Shown piece after piece: positions 25,553 to 33,663 of a DNA stretch of 64,000 nt. Both the position numbers and the translations under genes were made by a program. How positions within the stretch are numbered: position 1 is the first letter of the stretch; each line of letters opens with the position of its first letter. Origin of the DNA: Actinomycetales bacterium. Lineage in GTDB: Bacteria > Actinomycetota > Actinomycetes > Actinomycetales > Dermatophilaceae. The notes beneath the pieces were generated by a model. It searched no databases. It was not told the origin of the DNA and saw nothing but the letters and a program-made list of their open reading frames with translations. The stretch is from NCBI GenBank assembly GCA_016715285.1, contig JADKAO010000003.1, positions 124,001-188,000 on the forward strand, given 5' to 3'.

Positions 25553-25608
25553 ATATACCTCAGAGTTGTTGCACATCGCAAGAGATGTACAATAACTCTG
25601 AGGTATAT
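25553..25608. promoter_or_regulatory. 56-bp inverted repeat over the two-ATPase operon promoter
   Basis: Two 25-nt arms (25553-25577 and 25584-25608), identical at 23 positions when inverted, flank a 6-nt loop; both ends read ATATACCTCAGAGTT. The element is far richer in A+T than its surroundings. On the minus strand it contains a plausible promoter: TTGCGA, 18 nt, then TATATA about 10 nt before the ATG at 25545. The dyad therefore covers the -35 to -10 region and looks like an operator for tight control of the operon. It also lies 14 bp past the homogentisate dioxygenase stop, so it could double as an insulating hairpin. Confidence 0.65.
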
Positions 25609-25622
25609 TTGTCCAAGCGGTG

Positions 25623-26808
25623 TTAGTTCTCGTTCCAGGACAGCATGTATGCCGGGTCCTCGGTCGCGAACGCCCCCTCACCGAGCAGCAGCGGCGCGAA
25701 GGTGTCGACCATGACCGCGGTTTCGTCGAAGGTCTCCATGCCGATCGACCGCTCGTAGGCGCCCGGTTGCGGCCCGTGGGCGTGCCCCATCGGGTGCAGG
25801 GAGATCGAACCGGCAGCGATGCCGGAGCCGCGACGAGCCTCGTAATCGCCTGCGGCGTAGAACATCACCTCGTCGGAGTCGACGTTGGAGTGGTAGTAGG
25901 GCACCGGGATGGCGAGCGGGTGGTAGTCGACCTTGCGCGGCACGAAGTTACAGAAGATGACGTTGTGGGCCTCGAAGACCTGGTGCGTTGGCGGCGGCTG
26001 GTGGACCCGGCCGGTCAGCGGCTCGTAGTCGCTGATGTTGAAGGCATAGGGCCACAGGCAGCCATCCCAACCCACAACGTCGAAGGGGTGGTGCGGCTGC
26101 ACGTGGATCGTGCCCGAGATTCCGTTGACGCCAGCTCCGCGGTGCTTGATGTAAACCTCTACGTTGCGCTCATCGACGACATAGGGGTCGGTCGGCACGC
26201 GCAGGTCGCGCTCACAGAATGGCGCGTGCTCCAAGAACTGGCCGTAGCGCGATAGGTAGCGCTTGGGCGGCGTGATGTGGCTGTTGACCTCGATGGCGTA
26301 GATCCGCACGGGTGCGTCGCCAGTGGGCACAATCCGGTGGGTCGTCGCGCGCGGGATGATGACGTAGTCGCCCTCCCACACGTCGAGGTCGCCAAAGACC
26401 GTCTCGACCCGCGCCGTGCCGCCGTGGATGTAGAGGCACTCGTCGCCAATGGCGTTGCGGTAGAGGGCGAGGTCTCGCCTGCGACGACATAGGAAATCCG
26501 CACATCGCCGTTGCCGAGCAGCAGCCGTCGTCCGTGAACCGCGTCCACCCCCGCCCCGCCGGCAGGGAAGTCCTGCGTCTTGAAGTGGCGGGGCAGCATC
26601 GGGTCGTTGGCCGTGAGCGTTTGATCGGGCAGCCGCCACGGTCGCACCTCGCGGATGGCGGCGGGGATGAACCGGTGGTAGAGCAGCGATGAGTCGGAGG
26701 AGAAGCCCTCTTCGCCCATGAGCTCCTCGTAGTACAGGGCGCCCTCGGGGTCGCGGTGCTGGATGTGACGCTTGGGGGAATGGATCCGACAGCCCGGTAG
26801 TAAGCCAT
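25623..26808 (-). pseudogene. hmgA: Homogentisate 1,2-dioxygenase, two frameshifts
   Basis: The protein can be read in full across three frames: MAYYRAVGSIPP (start ATG 26808), then KRHIQHRDPEGALYYEELMG and SSDSSLLYHRFIPAAI, then LYRNAIGDECLYIHGG on to GSISLHPMGHAHGPQPGAYE and the end LSWNEN. The frame changes fall at a run of five G (26774-26778) and a run of three G (26465-26467) on the plus strand; adding one base to each restores a continuous protein of about 395 residues. The enzyme opens the homogentisate ring with Fe(II) to give maleylacetoacetate. It follows the flavin monooxygenase gene by 30 nt, in one operon. The later enzymes (isomerase, fumarylacetoacetase) are not in the window. 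Confidence 0.9.
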
Positions 26809-26838
26809 GTGAGATGTCCTTAGTGAGAGTTAAAAGTG

Positions 26839-28482
26839 TTATGGGAGAAGGCAAATCGCACGGTATGCCGTGTCCCTCACCCCATTGACCGTCGTGGCCA
26901 CACCTGCGATGTGAGCGTCCGGTCGGAACACCCACGCTTCGCTCGGGCTCGCGCCCAGCGCCGCCGCAACCGACCCGTCGGGGTCGGCCTCGGCGAGCGA
27001 CAAGACCGTCGTCGGGCAGCGCAACCCAGCGAGCACGGCCGTCACATCAGCCACCGAAAGGTCGGCCCCGACGAGGACCAGCAAGCCGTGGCGAGCGAGG
27101 CTGCGGATACGGGCGAGCTCGCCGGACGGCATACGGACTGGCAGGTCTGGTGCGATCACCCCTGGCGCGGGCACGGGGTCCTCACCCTTGGGTGGCCGCC
27201 CTGGGAAGACGTGCGACGGCGACGGGGTGGTGAGCGGGGAGTCGACGTACCAGTACGGCTCAGCCATGCGCCCGGAGTTGACCTTGGCGCGGGCGGCTGG
27301 GTCGTCGGCGGCAGCTTCGAGGATCTCGTGGCGTTGCGCCTTCTCCGCGTCGGACTGCGGCACGAGGAAACGCATCGTCTCGGCAGTCACGTCAAGGTTC
27401 TCCGCAGCGGCGGCGTGGCGCTCGTCGTGATAGGTGGCGATCAGCGACGGGTCGGCCCATCCCTTCATGACAAAGGCGACCTTCCAGGCGGCGTTTTCGG
27501 CGTCCGGCACGCCGGAGTTGAGGCCGCGCGCACCAAAGGGCGCCACGAGGTGGGCCCCGTCGCCAGCCATGAGGAGGCGACCGGCGACCATCTGGTCGAC
27601 CTGGCGGGCGTGGAAGCGATAGACCGACTTCCACACGATCTCGTAGTCGGCCGCGCCGACAATCTTGCGGATCCGCGCCTCGAGCTCGCCGGAGGCCTCC
27701 TCGGCGGCGAGGTCGTAGTTCGGCGGGACCTGCCAGTCGATGCGATAGGTCGAGTCGGGACATGGGTGGATGAGGACCTGCCGGCCGGGGTTCCACTCCG
27801 GGTCGAAGTAGAACCGGCGCTCGAACTCCCATCCCGGCAAGGTGGTGCGGATGTCGCAGATGAGGAACTGGTCCTCGAAGGTCTCCCCCTCGAAGCTCAT
27901 CCCCACCATGTCGCGCACGAAGTGGCCTTTGTTGCCCGGCGCGGCGATGCAGTAATCGCCCGTGACGCGCGTGAGCGAGCCGTCCGTGAGACGGCATACC
28001 AGCGTGATGCTTGTGTCGTCTTGCTCGATCGCCTCGACGGTGTGGCCCCACTGCTCGGTGATGAGCGGGTTGGCGCGGATGTGCTCGTCGAGGATTTCCT
28101 CGGTGCGGTTTTGACCGATGTTGACGAACGGCGGGAAGGGGGAGCGGCCCCGGTCGACGAAGCCCTGCGTGTAGAGCTCGCGGCCCTGGTAGAGCGTGAC
28201 CGCCCGAGTCCAGGTGACGCCTTCGTCGGCGATGGCGCGACCGGCACCGACGTGGTCCCAGACGTCGAGGACGTCGCGCTGCTGGCAGAGAGCCTTGCTG
28301 CCGATGGGGTCGCGCTCGGGCCTCGCGTCGAGCATCACGACGGGGATGCCCCACTTCGCCAGGAGGAGCGCGGCGGTCTGACCGACTGGGCCGGCTCCCA
28401 GCACAAGGGCAGTGCCCGTGGCGCCGGGGCTGGAGGGTGCGGCAGAAGCGGCAGGTGCGGACTGTGTGGCGGTCGTGCTCAT
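26839..28482 (-). CDS. FAD-dependent aromatic hydroxylase (FAD_binding_3 family)
   Basis: A class A flavoprotein monooxygenase of 547 residues (start ATG 28482, with AGGGAG upstream). The GxGxxG site is TALVLGAGPVGQTAALLLAK (about residues 24-43), the central segment is GDYCIAAPGNKGHFVRDMVG, and the second FAD motif is GRLLMAGDGAHLVAPFGARG (about 310-329), followed by LNSGVPDAENAAWK and a thioredoxin-like C-terminal domain. It hydroxylates an aromatic ring with NAD(P)H and O2. Because homogentisate dioxygenase follows, its product is probably homogentisate or a close relative, for example from a hydroxyphenylacetate, but the substrate cannot be read from the sequence. PheA/MhpA-like enzymes are the nearest relatives I recognise. 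Confidence 0.85.
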   Translation of the reverse strand: MSTTATQSAPAASAAPSSPGATGTALVLGAGPVGQTAALLLAKWGIPVVMLDARPERDPIGSKALCQQRDVLDVWDHVGAGRAIADEGVTWTRAVTLYQGRELYTQGFVDRGRSPFPPFVNIGQNRTEEILDEHIRANPLITEQWGHTVEAIEQDDTSITLVCRLTDGSLTRVTGDYCIAAPGNKGHFVRDMVGMSFEGETFEDQFLICDIRTTLPGWEFERRFYFDPEWNPGRQVLIHPCPDSTYRIDWQVPPNYDLAAEEASGELEARIRKIVGAADYEIVWKSVYRFHARQVDQMVAGRLLMAGDGAHLVAPFGARGLNSGVPDAENAAWKVAFVMKGWADPSLIATYHDERHAAAAENLDVTAETMRFLVPQSDAEKAQRHEILEAAADDPAARAKVNSGRMAEPYWYVDSPLTTPSPSHVFPGRPPKGEDPVPAPGVIAPDLPVRMPSGELARIRSLARHGLLVLVGADLSVADVTAVLAGLRCPTTVLSLAEADPDGSVAAALGASPSEAWVFRPDAHIAGVATTVNGVRDTAYRAICLLP

Positions 28483-28560
28483 GTGTGGCTCCCTATCGTG
28501 CGGCTGTCCCCATAGTGAGGGGCCAGTCAAACGCGGGATAGGCCCAGTTTGCGCACTATA

Positions 28561-28579
28561 ACCGCACCTAAGGTGCGGT
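28561..28579. promoter_or_regulatory. 19-bp dyad, probable LysR-type box
   Basis: ACCGCACCT and AGGTGCGGT are perfect inverted arms around one base, lying between the LysR gene and the monooxygenase gene it precedes. On the minus strand the dyad sits just upstream of TATAGT, a credible -10, as expected of a LysR activator site. A GTATGCCG octamer overlaps its right edge (28577). Confidence 0.6.
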
Positions 28580-28593
28580 ATGCCGGATGCGCG

Positions 28594-29502
28594 TCACTGG
28601 GCGCTCGGCCCTTGCGCGGCGAGGGTGACGAAAGCCTGGGCAGCGCGTGAAAGGGGAGCCTCGCGACGCCAGGCGACGACGATCGACACCGGCGGCAACG
28701 GAGGGTCGATGACCTCGAAGGTACGGACTGCACGCCCCTCGTAGGAGATGTCAACAGGGGTCCGCTGGACGAGCAGGCTCCAGCCGAGCCCGCGCCCGAC
28801 CAGGGCACGGGCGGTCTCGTAGTTGCTCGTGCGGAGCCCGACCCGTGGGTCGAAGCCCGCGGAGCGACACATCTGCAAGACATGGTCGCCGCTCGGGGGG
28901 ACGTCGAGCAGGATCATCGGCTCGTCCGCGAGGTCCGCCAGCCGCACCCCGCCCTCGCTCGTTGCCAGGGGATGGCCTTGCGCGAGGTGGATGCGAGGGG
29001 CACTTGTGAGCCACGGCACCCACGTCCAATGCCGAGGCAGGTCGATGTCATAGGCGATGACCACGTCCACCTCTCGCGCGCTGACCGCCCGCCGCAAGCG
29101 GTCGAGGCTCTCCTCACGCACGTCGACCCGAGCCGCAGGGAAACGCCGGCCGAAGCTCGCCAACAGCGGCGGCAACACCGTCGGTCCCAGCGTTGCGTAA
29201 CACCCGACATGGACCACGCCGCCGACCTGCCCTGGCTCGCCGCGCACGTCGAGTTCGAGGTCGGCTGCATCCTGGAGGACCTCGCGGGCTTTGGCCAGCA
29301 CAGCCTCTCCAGCTGACGTCAAGGTGACCCCCTTGGCTCGCTGCCGGACGCACAGCTGGACCCCGAGGACCTTCTCGAACTCATCCAGCGACGCGCGCAC
29401 CGCCGACGCTGACAGCCCGAGCCGAGTGGCCGCCGCCACGATCGTCCCGGTGTCGGCCACCGCAACGAACGAGGCAAGCTGCTGCATCGAATAAGACGGC
29501 AC
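28594..29502 (-). CDS. LysR-type transcriptional regulator
   Basis: A 302-residue regulator. The N-terminal winged helix starts MPSYSMQQLASFVAVADTGT (about residues 1-60, recognition helix LGLSASAVRASLDEFEKVLG). A co-inducer-binding domain of the periplasmic-binding fold follows (GGVVHVGCYATLGPTVLPPL ... VDVVIAYDIDLP). GTG 29502 was chosen since it gives the standard family N-terminus; GTG 29520 is an alternative. It lies upstream of the aromatic hydroxylase on the same strand and probably activates it in response to the aromatic substrate. It is divergent from the ThrE-like gene 75 bp away. Confidence 0.88.
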   Translation of the reverse strand: MPSYSMQQLASFVAVADTGTIVAAATRLGLSASAVRASLDEFEKVLGVQLCVRQRAKGVTLTSAGEAVLAKAREVLQDAADLELDVRGEPGQVGGVVHVGCYATLGPTVLPPLLASFGRRFPAARVDVREESLDRLRRAVSAREVDVVIAYDIDLPRHWTWVPWLTSAPRIHLAQGHPLATSEGGVRLADLADEPMILLDVPPSGDHVLQMCRSAGFDPRVGLRTSNYETARALVGRGLGWSLLVQRTPVDISYEGRAVRTFEVIDPPLPPVSIVVAWRREAPLSRAAQAFVTLAAQGPSAQ

Positions 29503-29577
29503 GCCTGGCACACGGGGCACGCATCTCAGCCTAGAGACTGGATTGCACTTGCGCGTCAGGCCCGAGACAGTTGACCC

Positions 29578-31083
29578 GTGTCCGCTGATCGCCCCGACTT
29601 CTCGGGTCCTCGTGACTCCGCCGCAGACCCGGGACAGAAGTGGCGTTGGCGCCGGTCCCTCCCAGGTCGGAGCGCGCGGGCCCTGACCGAAGAGCTCACG
29701 GCGACGGCACGGCATACCGGCAAGGAAATCGTCGCGCAAACATCTCGTGCCGTCCGCCCCACCGAGCCCCCCACAGCCCCCATCTCGGTCTGGACGAGCC
29801 CCGACGGCATCGACCGGGCCACCGGCCAAGCCGTTGTCGACCTCACCCTTCGGGTCGGCGTCGCGCTGCTGGCGACCGGGGCGCCGGCTCAAGAAGTCGT
29901 GTCGCGAACCCTGCGCCTCGCGCGTGCTTATGGTCTGCGCTCGATCCATGTCGACATCACCTTCTCATCGCTCACCGTCTCGTATCACCGTGGGCCGCAA
30001 GCAGATCCGATGACCGTGATGCGCGTGGTGCGGGCGCGGAGTCAGGACTTCACCCGCTACCAGCGGCTCCGTGACCTCATCGACGACCTCATTGCCCACC
30101 CGGTCGACCCAGCACAGGCACGCATCAGGCTCGACGGTGTCATCCACTCCCACCACCCCTACCGCTATTGGATTGTGCACCTTGCCCTCGGCGTCCTCGG
30201 TGCGGCCGCAGCGGCGCTCCTCGGCGCCGGACCGCTCGTCATCGCGATTGCGTTTGCTGCCTCAGCGGCGATCTCAGCTCTCCAACACGCCTGCTCGCGC
30301 GCGGGCTTTGCGCCGTTCTTCACCCAGGCCGTCGGCGCAGCCGTGCCGACCCTGGCAGCGGTCGGGCTCGCGTGGCTGCAACGTGACGCGGTCCTGCTCG
30401 CGGTCTCGCCCTCGCTTGTCGTCGCCGCCGGCATCGTCGTCTTGCTCGCCGGTCTCTCGTTTGTCGGCGCGGCCCAGGACGCGATCGAAGGCTTCTACGT
30501 CACCGCGGGCGGCCGACTCACCGAAGTCTTCGTCCTCACGGTCGGGATGGTTGTCGGCATCACCGGCGTGCTCGCGGTCGCCCACCGACTCGGCGTACCG
30601 CTCACGATCAGTTCGCGCACAATCGGCGAGGTCAATCCCGTAGTCCAGGTCGCGGCCGCGCTCATCCTCTCGGCCGCATTCGCGGTGAGCTCGTATGCCG
30701 TGGGCCGAGCGGTCCTGCTCTGTGGGCTTGCGGGTGGCGCTGGGTGGGTCTTCCTCCTCGTGATGAACGAGCTCGGTGCCGGCCGTGCAAGCGCCTCGGC
30801 TGTGGCGGCGATGCTGGTGGGCTTCCCCGCGCAACTCGTCGCTCGGCGAGTTCGGATCCCGGCGCTCGTTGTGACGACCGCCGCGATCTTGCCTCTGGTG
30901 CCTGGTCGCACGGTCTACCAGGGCATCTTCCACATCGTGACCAATCCGGAGAGCGGTCTTGCCGAAGGGCTCGCCACGCTCTTCGAAGCGGCAGGAGTCG
31001 GCATCGGCATTGCCGCCGGCGTGACGATGGGGACGTCGCTCGCGCGGATGCTGCTCATGCGGCGCGCGCGACAAACCTCGTAG
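29578..31083 (+). CDS. ThrE-family threonine/serine exporter-like protein
   Basis: A 501-residue protein. A 70-residue hydrophilic N-terminus is followed by the cytoplasmic ThrE domain (about 80-200: DLTLRVGVALLATGAPAQEV, SIHVDITFSSLTVSYHRG), then about ten membrane helices that fall into the PF06738 and PF12821-type halves (for example LALGVLGAAAAALLGAG; LILSAAFAVSSYAVGRAVLL; AVAAMLVGFPAQLVARRVRI). Corynebacterium ThrE exports threonine and serine, and this protein has the same overall plan. Start GTG 29578 lies 11 nt before the PHP gene at its other end, and the following genes overlap, so it may head a four-gene transcription unit. Confidence 0.88.
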   Translation: MSADRPDFSGPRDSAADPGQKWRWRRSLPGRSARALTEELTATARHTGKEIVAQTSRAVRPTEPPTAPISVWTSPDGIDRATGQAVVDLTLRVGVALLATGAPAQEVVSRTLRLARAYGLRSIHVDITFSSLTVSYHRGPQADPMTVMRVVRARSQDFTRYQRLRDLIDDLIAHPVDPAQARIRLDGVIHSHHPYRYWIVHLALGVLGAAAAALLGAGPLVIAIAFAASAAISALQHACSRAGFAPFFTQAVGAAVPTLAAVGLAWLQRDAVLLAVSPSLVVAAGIVVLLAGLSFVGAAQDAIEGFYVTAGGRLTEVFVLTVGMVVGITGVLAVAHRLGVPLTISSRTIGEVNPVVQVAAALILSAAFAVSSYAVGRAVLLCGLAGGAGWVFLLVMNELGAGRASASAVAAMLVGFPAQLVARRVRIPALVVTTAAILPLVPGRTVYQGIFHIVTNPESGLAEGLATLFEAAGVGIGIAAGVTMGTSLARMLLMRRARQTS

Positions 31084-31093
31084 GCTCGCTTTT

Positions 31094-31948
31094 GTGCGCA
31101 TCGACCTGCACACCCATTCGACCGCCAGCGACGGCACGCAATCACCCGCCGCGCTGGTGCTCGAAGCTGCCCACCTGCGTCCTCGCCTGGATGTCCTCGG
31201 CCTCACCGATCACGACACCACCTCGGGGTGGGACGAGGCCGAGGCTGCGGCTTGCGAGCACGGGGTCACGCTCGTTCGCGGGGTCGAGATCTCCTGCGAG
31301 CGCGAGGGACACTCGATCCACCTCCTTGGCTACCTCATCGACCCCACCTTCGAGCCCCTCATTGCCGAACTCGCCCTCGCGCGCGAGTCACGGGTGACCC
31401 GGCTGGAGCGCATGGTCGAGTTGTTGGTCGCGGACGGCATACCGATCTCGTATGCCGCAGTGCTCGCCCACGTGCCCCCTGGGGCGACTCCCGGGCGACC
31501 ACATCTCGCAGATGCCCTCGTGACGACAGGTCTCGTGCCTAACCGGGACGAGGCCTTTGCGCGGTGGCTCTACAACGACAGCCCCTACTACGTCGCGCAC
31601 TATGCGCCCGACCCTGCCCGGGCGGTTGAGCTCGTGCTCATGGCCGGGGGAGTGCCCGTCATCGCCCACCCGTATGCCGTCCGCAAGGGACTGGTCCCGG
31701 TGCCGGGCCTCATCGAGGAACTCGCCGCGCTCGGCCTGGCCGGCGTCGAGGTCGATCACCCCGACCACAGCGCCGAAGCGAGGCGCGAATTGCGTTCTCT
31801 TACAGCGGCGTTGGGTCTGTTCGCGACAGGCTCAAGCGACTACCACGGGGCTGGCAAACGCAACTGGCTCGCCGAGGAAACGACGGCCCGCGAGGTGTTC
31901 GAGGAGATCGCCCACCTCGGCACTGGCGTCGGCGTGGTGCGCCCGTGA
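31094..31948 (+). CDS. PHP-domain phosphoesterase
   Basis: A 284-residue protein beginning MRIDLHTHSTASDGTQSPAA, the first PHP metal-binding motif (HxHxxxSDG). Further motifs are GLTDHDTTSGWDEA, GVEISCE, GVPVIAHPYA, and the C-terminal GSSDYHG. Relatives include RNase AM (YciV/TrpH), a 5'-to-3' exoribonuclease, and nucleoside-3',5'-bisphosphate phosphatases; either activity is possible here. It overlaps the RecB-like nuclease gene by GTGA. Octamers at 31435 and 31450 form an inverted pair encoding GIPISYAA. Confidence 0.88.
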   Translation: MRIDLHTHSTASDGTQSPAALVLEAAHLRPRLDVLGLTDHDTTSGWDEAEAAACEHGVTLVRGVEISCEREGHSIHLLGYLIDPTFEPLIAELALARESRVTRLERMVELLVADGIPISYAAVLAHVPPGATPGRPHLADALVTTGLVPNRDEAFARWLYNDSPYYVAHYAPDPARAVELVLMAGGVPVIAHPYAVRKGLVPVPGLIEELAALGLAGVEVDHPDHSAEARRELRSLTAALGLFATGSSDYHGAGKRNWLAEETTAREVFEEIAHLGTGVGVVRP

Positions 31949-32850
31949 GCAGTGCGCGGCAGGGCACTTTCGCGGGGATGCCGACCCCGTTGTATGCCGC
32001 GAGCCCCTCTCGTCTGCTCGCGTGGCTCGACTGCCCGCGGCGATACCGGTTGCAGTACCTCGATCGACCGGCTCCGGCCGCGCGGCCGCAGCGCGCCCAC
32101 ACCTCAATCGGCATCGCCACCCATAACGCGCTCCGGGATTGGTGGCTCCAATCCCGCCGGACGCCCGAGGCTGGCGCGCGGCTGCTCGACGCGGCCTGGA
32201 TCGAGGTGGGCTTCCGCGATGCCCAGCAGAGCAGGGAGTGGAAGGCGCGGGTGATCGGTGAAGTGACGGCATACCTGCGCGCCGTTGACCCCGATCGGGA
32301 GCCGATTGGGCTGGAACGCACCGCAGCTTTCAAAACGGACACACTCGCCTTCACGGGGCGCATCGACCGAGTGGACGAGCGCGACGGGCAGCTTGTCGTC
32401 GTGGACTACAAGACCGGGCGCAAGCCGCTGCGCGATGACGATGCGCGCACCTCGCTCGCTCTGGCCTTATATGCCGGTGCAGTCTGGAAAACGTTGCGGC
32501 GCAGATGTGTTCGCGTCGAACTCCATCATGTGCCAACGGGTGGAGTGGCCGCCCATGAGCACTCGGACGAGTCGCTGGTCGCCAAGGTGCGCGAAGCCGA
32601 GTCCATCGCCCGCGATCTGCGGCGAGCCGATACGGCATACCGCGAGGGGGTGAACGGCGAAGCCGACCCGCATGAGGTCGACACCGCGTGGTTCCCGCCA
32701 CGGTTGTCGCCGCTATGCCGGTGGTGCGACTACCGTGCCCATTGTCCCGAAGGCCAGACCGTGGGTCCCGAGCACTCGTCCTGGGCGGCGCTGGAAGCCA
32801 GCCCTGCCGAGCCCGTGCCGGACTCAGATGTTGAAGGAGCACGACCATGA
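31945..32850 (+). CDS. RecB-like PD-(D/E)XK nuclease
   Basis: A 301-residue stand-alone nuclease. The order is a Cys in LLAWLDCPRRYRLQYLD (about residue 30), an H in GIATHNALRDWW, the catalytic core FTGRIDRVDERDGQ and VVVDYKTGRK (D and the DxK motif, about 130-160), a Q/Y motif ALALYAGAVWK, and a terminal CRWCDYRAHC. The four cysteines (one N-terminal, three C-terminal) are the pattern of Fe-S-stabilised RecB/AddB nucleases, so this is probably an iron-sulfur DNA nuclease. It overlaps both neighbours by 4 nt. In other actinobacteria a similar gene is found beside ParA-like and DEAD-box genes, as here. Confidence 0.87.
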   Translation: MSSARQGTFAGMPTPLYAASPSRLLAWLDCPRRYRLQYLDRPAPAARPQRAHTSIGIATHNALRDWWLQSRRTPEAGARLLDAAWIEVGFRDAQQSREWKARVIGEVTAYLRAVDPDREPIGLERTAAFKTDTLAFTGRIDRVDERDGQLVVVDYKTGRKPLRDDDARTSLALALYAGAVWKTLRRRCVRVELHHVPTGGVAAHEHSDESLVAKVREAESIARDLRRADTAYREGVNGEADPHEVDTAWFPPRLSPLCRWCDYRAHCPEGQTVGPEHSSWAALEASPAEPVPDSDVEGARP

Positions 32851-33656
32851 GCGCGGCCCCCCGCAAGTCCACGGCGAAGAAGCGCGCGCCGGGAGCGGTG
32901 GTCATCGCCGTCGCTAACCAGAAGGGCGGGGTGGCCAAAACGACATCGGTCGCGAGCCTGGGCGCGGCCTTCGCCGAACTCGGCAAGCGGGTCCTGCTTG
33001 TCGACCTCGACGCCCAAGCGTGCTTGACGTTCTCGCTCGGGGTGGACCCTGACAGTGTCGAGAAGTCGATCAATGAGGTCCTCTTGGGGCAGGCCGAGAT
33101 TCGCGACGCGATCATCCCGTGCGAGGACGCCGTCCACTTGCTGCCCTCGGTCATTGATCTCGCGGGGGCGGAGGCACAACTGCTCGGGCGCCCTGGCCGA
33201 GAGTTCGCCTTGCGGACCGCGCTCGAACCGATCCTCGGCGACTATGACGTGATCCTGCTCGACTGCTCGCCAAGCCTTGGGGTGCTGACCTTGGCCGCGC
33301 TGACCGCCGCCAACGGACTGATCATCCCCATGCCATGCGAGATGCTCAGCCACCGCGGCGTCGGGCAACTGCTCGACACCGTGCGCGATGTCAAGCGACT
33401 GCTCAACGCCAACCTCGAGGTCATCGGTGTGCTGCCGACCCTCTTTGACGGCCGGTCAGCGCACTCGCAAGCGGTCCTGGCGGATGTGGGCGAGCGCTAT
33501 GGCCTGCCCGTCCTGCTGCCGCCAATCCCCAAGACGATCCGATTCGCCGAGGCGCCGGCGGTCGGACGGTCGATTCTCACGACCGCCAAGCGGTCCAAGG
33601 GGGCCGCGGCATACCGTGAGGTCGCGCGATCGCTCGCGGCCACGCTCTGGCCATAG
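32847..33656 (+). CDS. ParA/Soj-type ATPase
   Basis: A 269-residue MinD/ParA ATPase. The deviant Walker A is VVIAVANQKGGVAKTTSVAS (about residues 18-37), with both signature lysines. Walker A' is VLLVDLDAQACLTFSLG and Walker B DVILLDCSPSLGVLT. No ParB gene or parS-like palindrome is near, so this is more likely an orphan ParA for positioning a protein or membrane cargo than the chromosome segregation ParA. The last gene of the overlapping run, it converges with the DEAD-box helicase 8 nt away. Confidence 0.88.
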   Translation: MSAAPRKSTAKKRAPGAVVIAVANQKGGVAKTTSVASLGAAFAELGKRVLLVDLDAQACLTFSLGVDPDSVEKSINEVLLGQAEIRDAIIPCEDAVHLLPSVIDLAGAEAQLLGRPGREFALRTALEPILGDYDVILLDCSPSLGVLTLAALTAANGLIIPMPCEMLSHRGVGQLLDTVRDVKRLLNANLEVIGVLPTLFDGRSAHSQAVLADVGERYGLPVLLPPIPKTIRFAEAPAVGRSILTTAKRSKGAAAYREVARSLAATLWP

Positions 33657-33663
33657 GCCTGGC

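Noticed and set aside
25553..25608. Inverted repeat as a terminal repeat of a transposon
   Set aside because: No transposase, no target duplication and no matching copy at the left end of the two-ATPase module were found.
32847..33656. Chromosomal parABS partition locus
   Set aside because: No ParB gene and no parS-like palindrome accompany the ParA; an orphan ParA is more likely.
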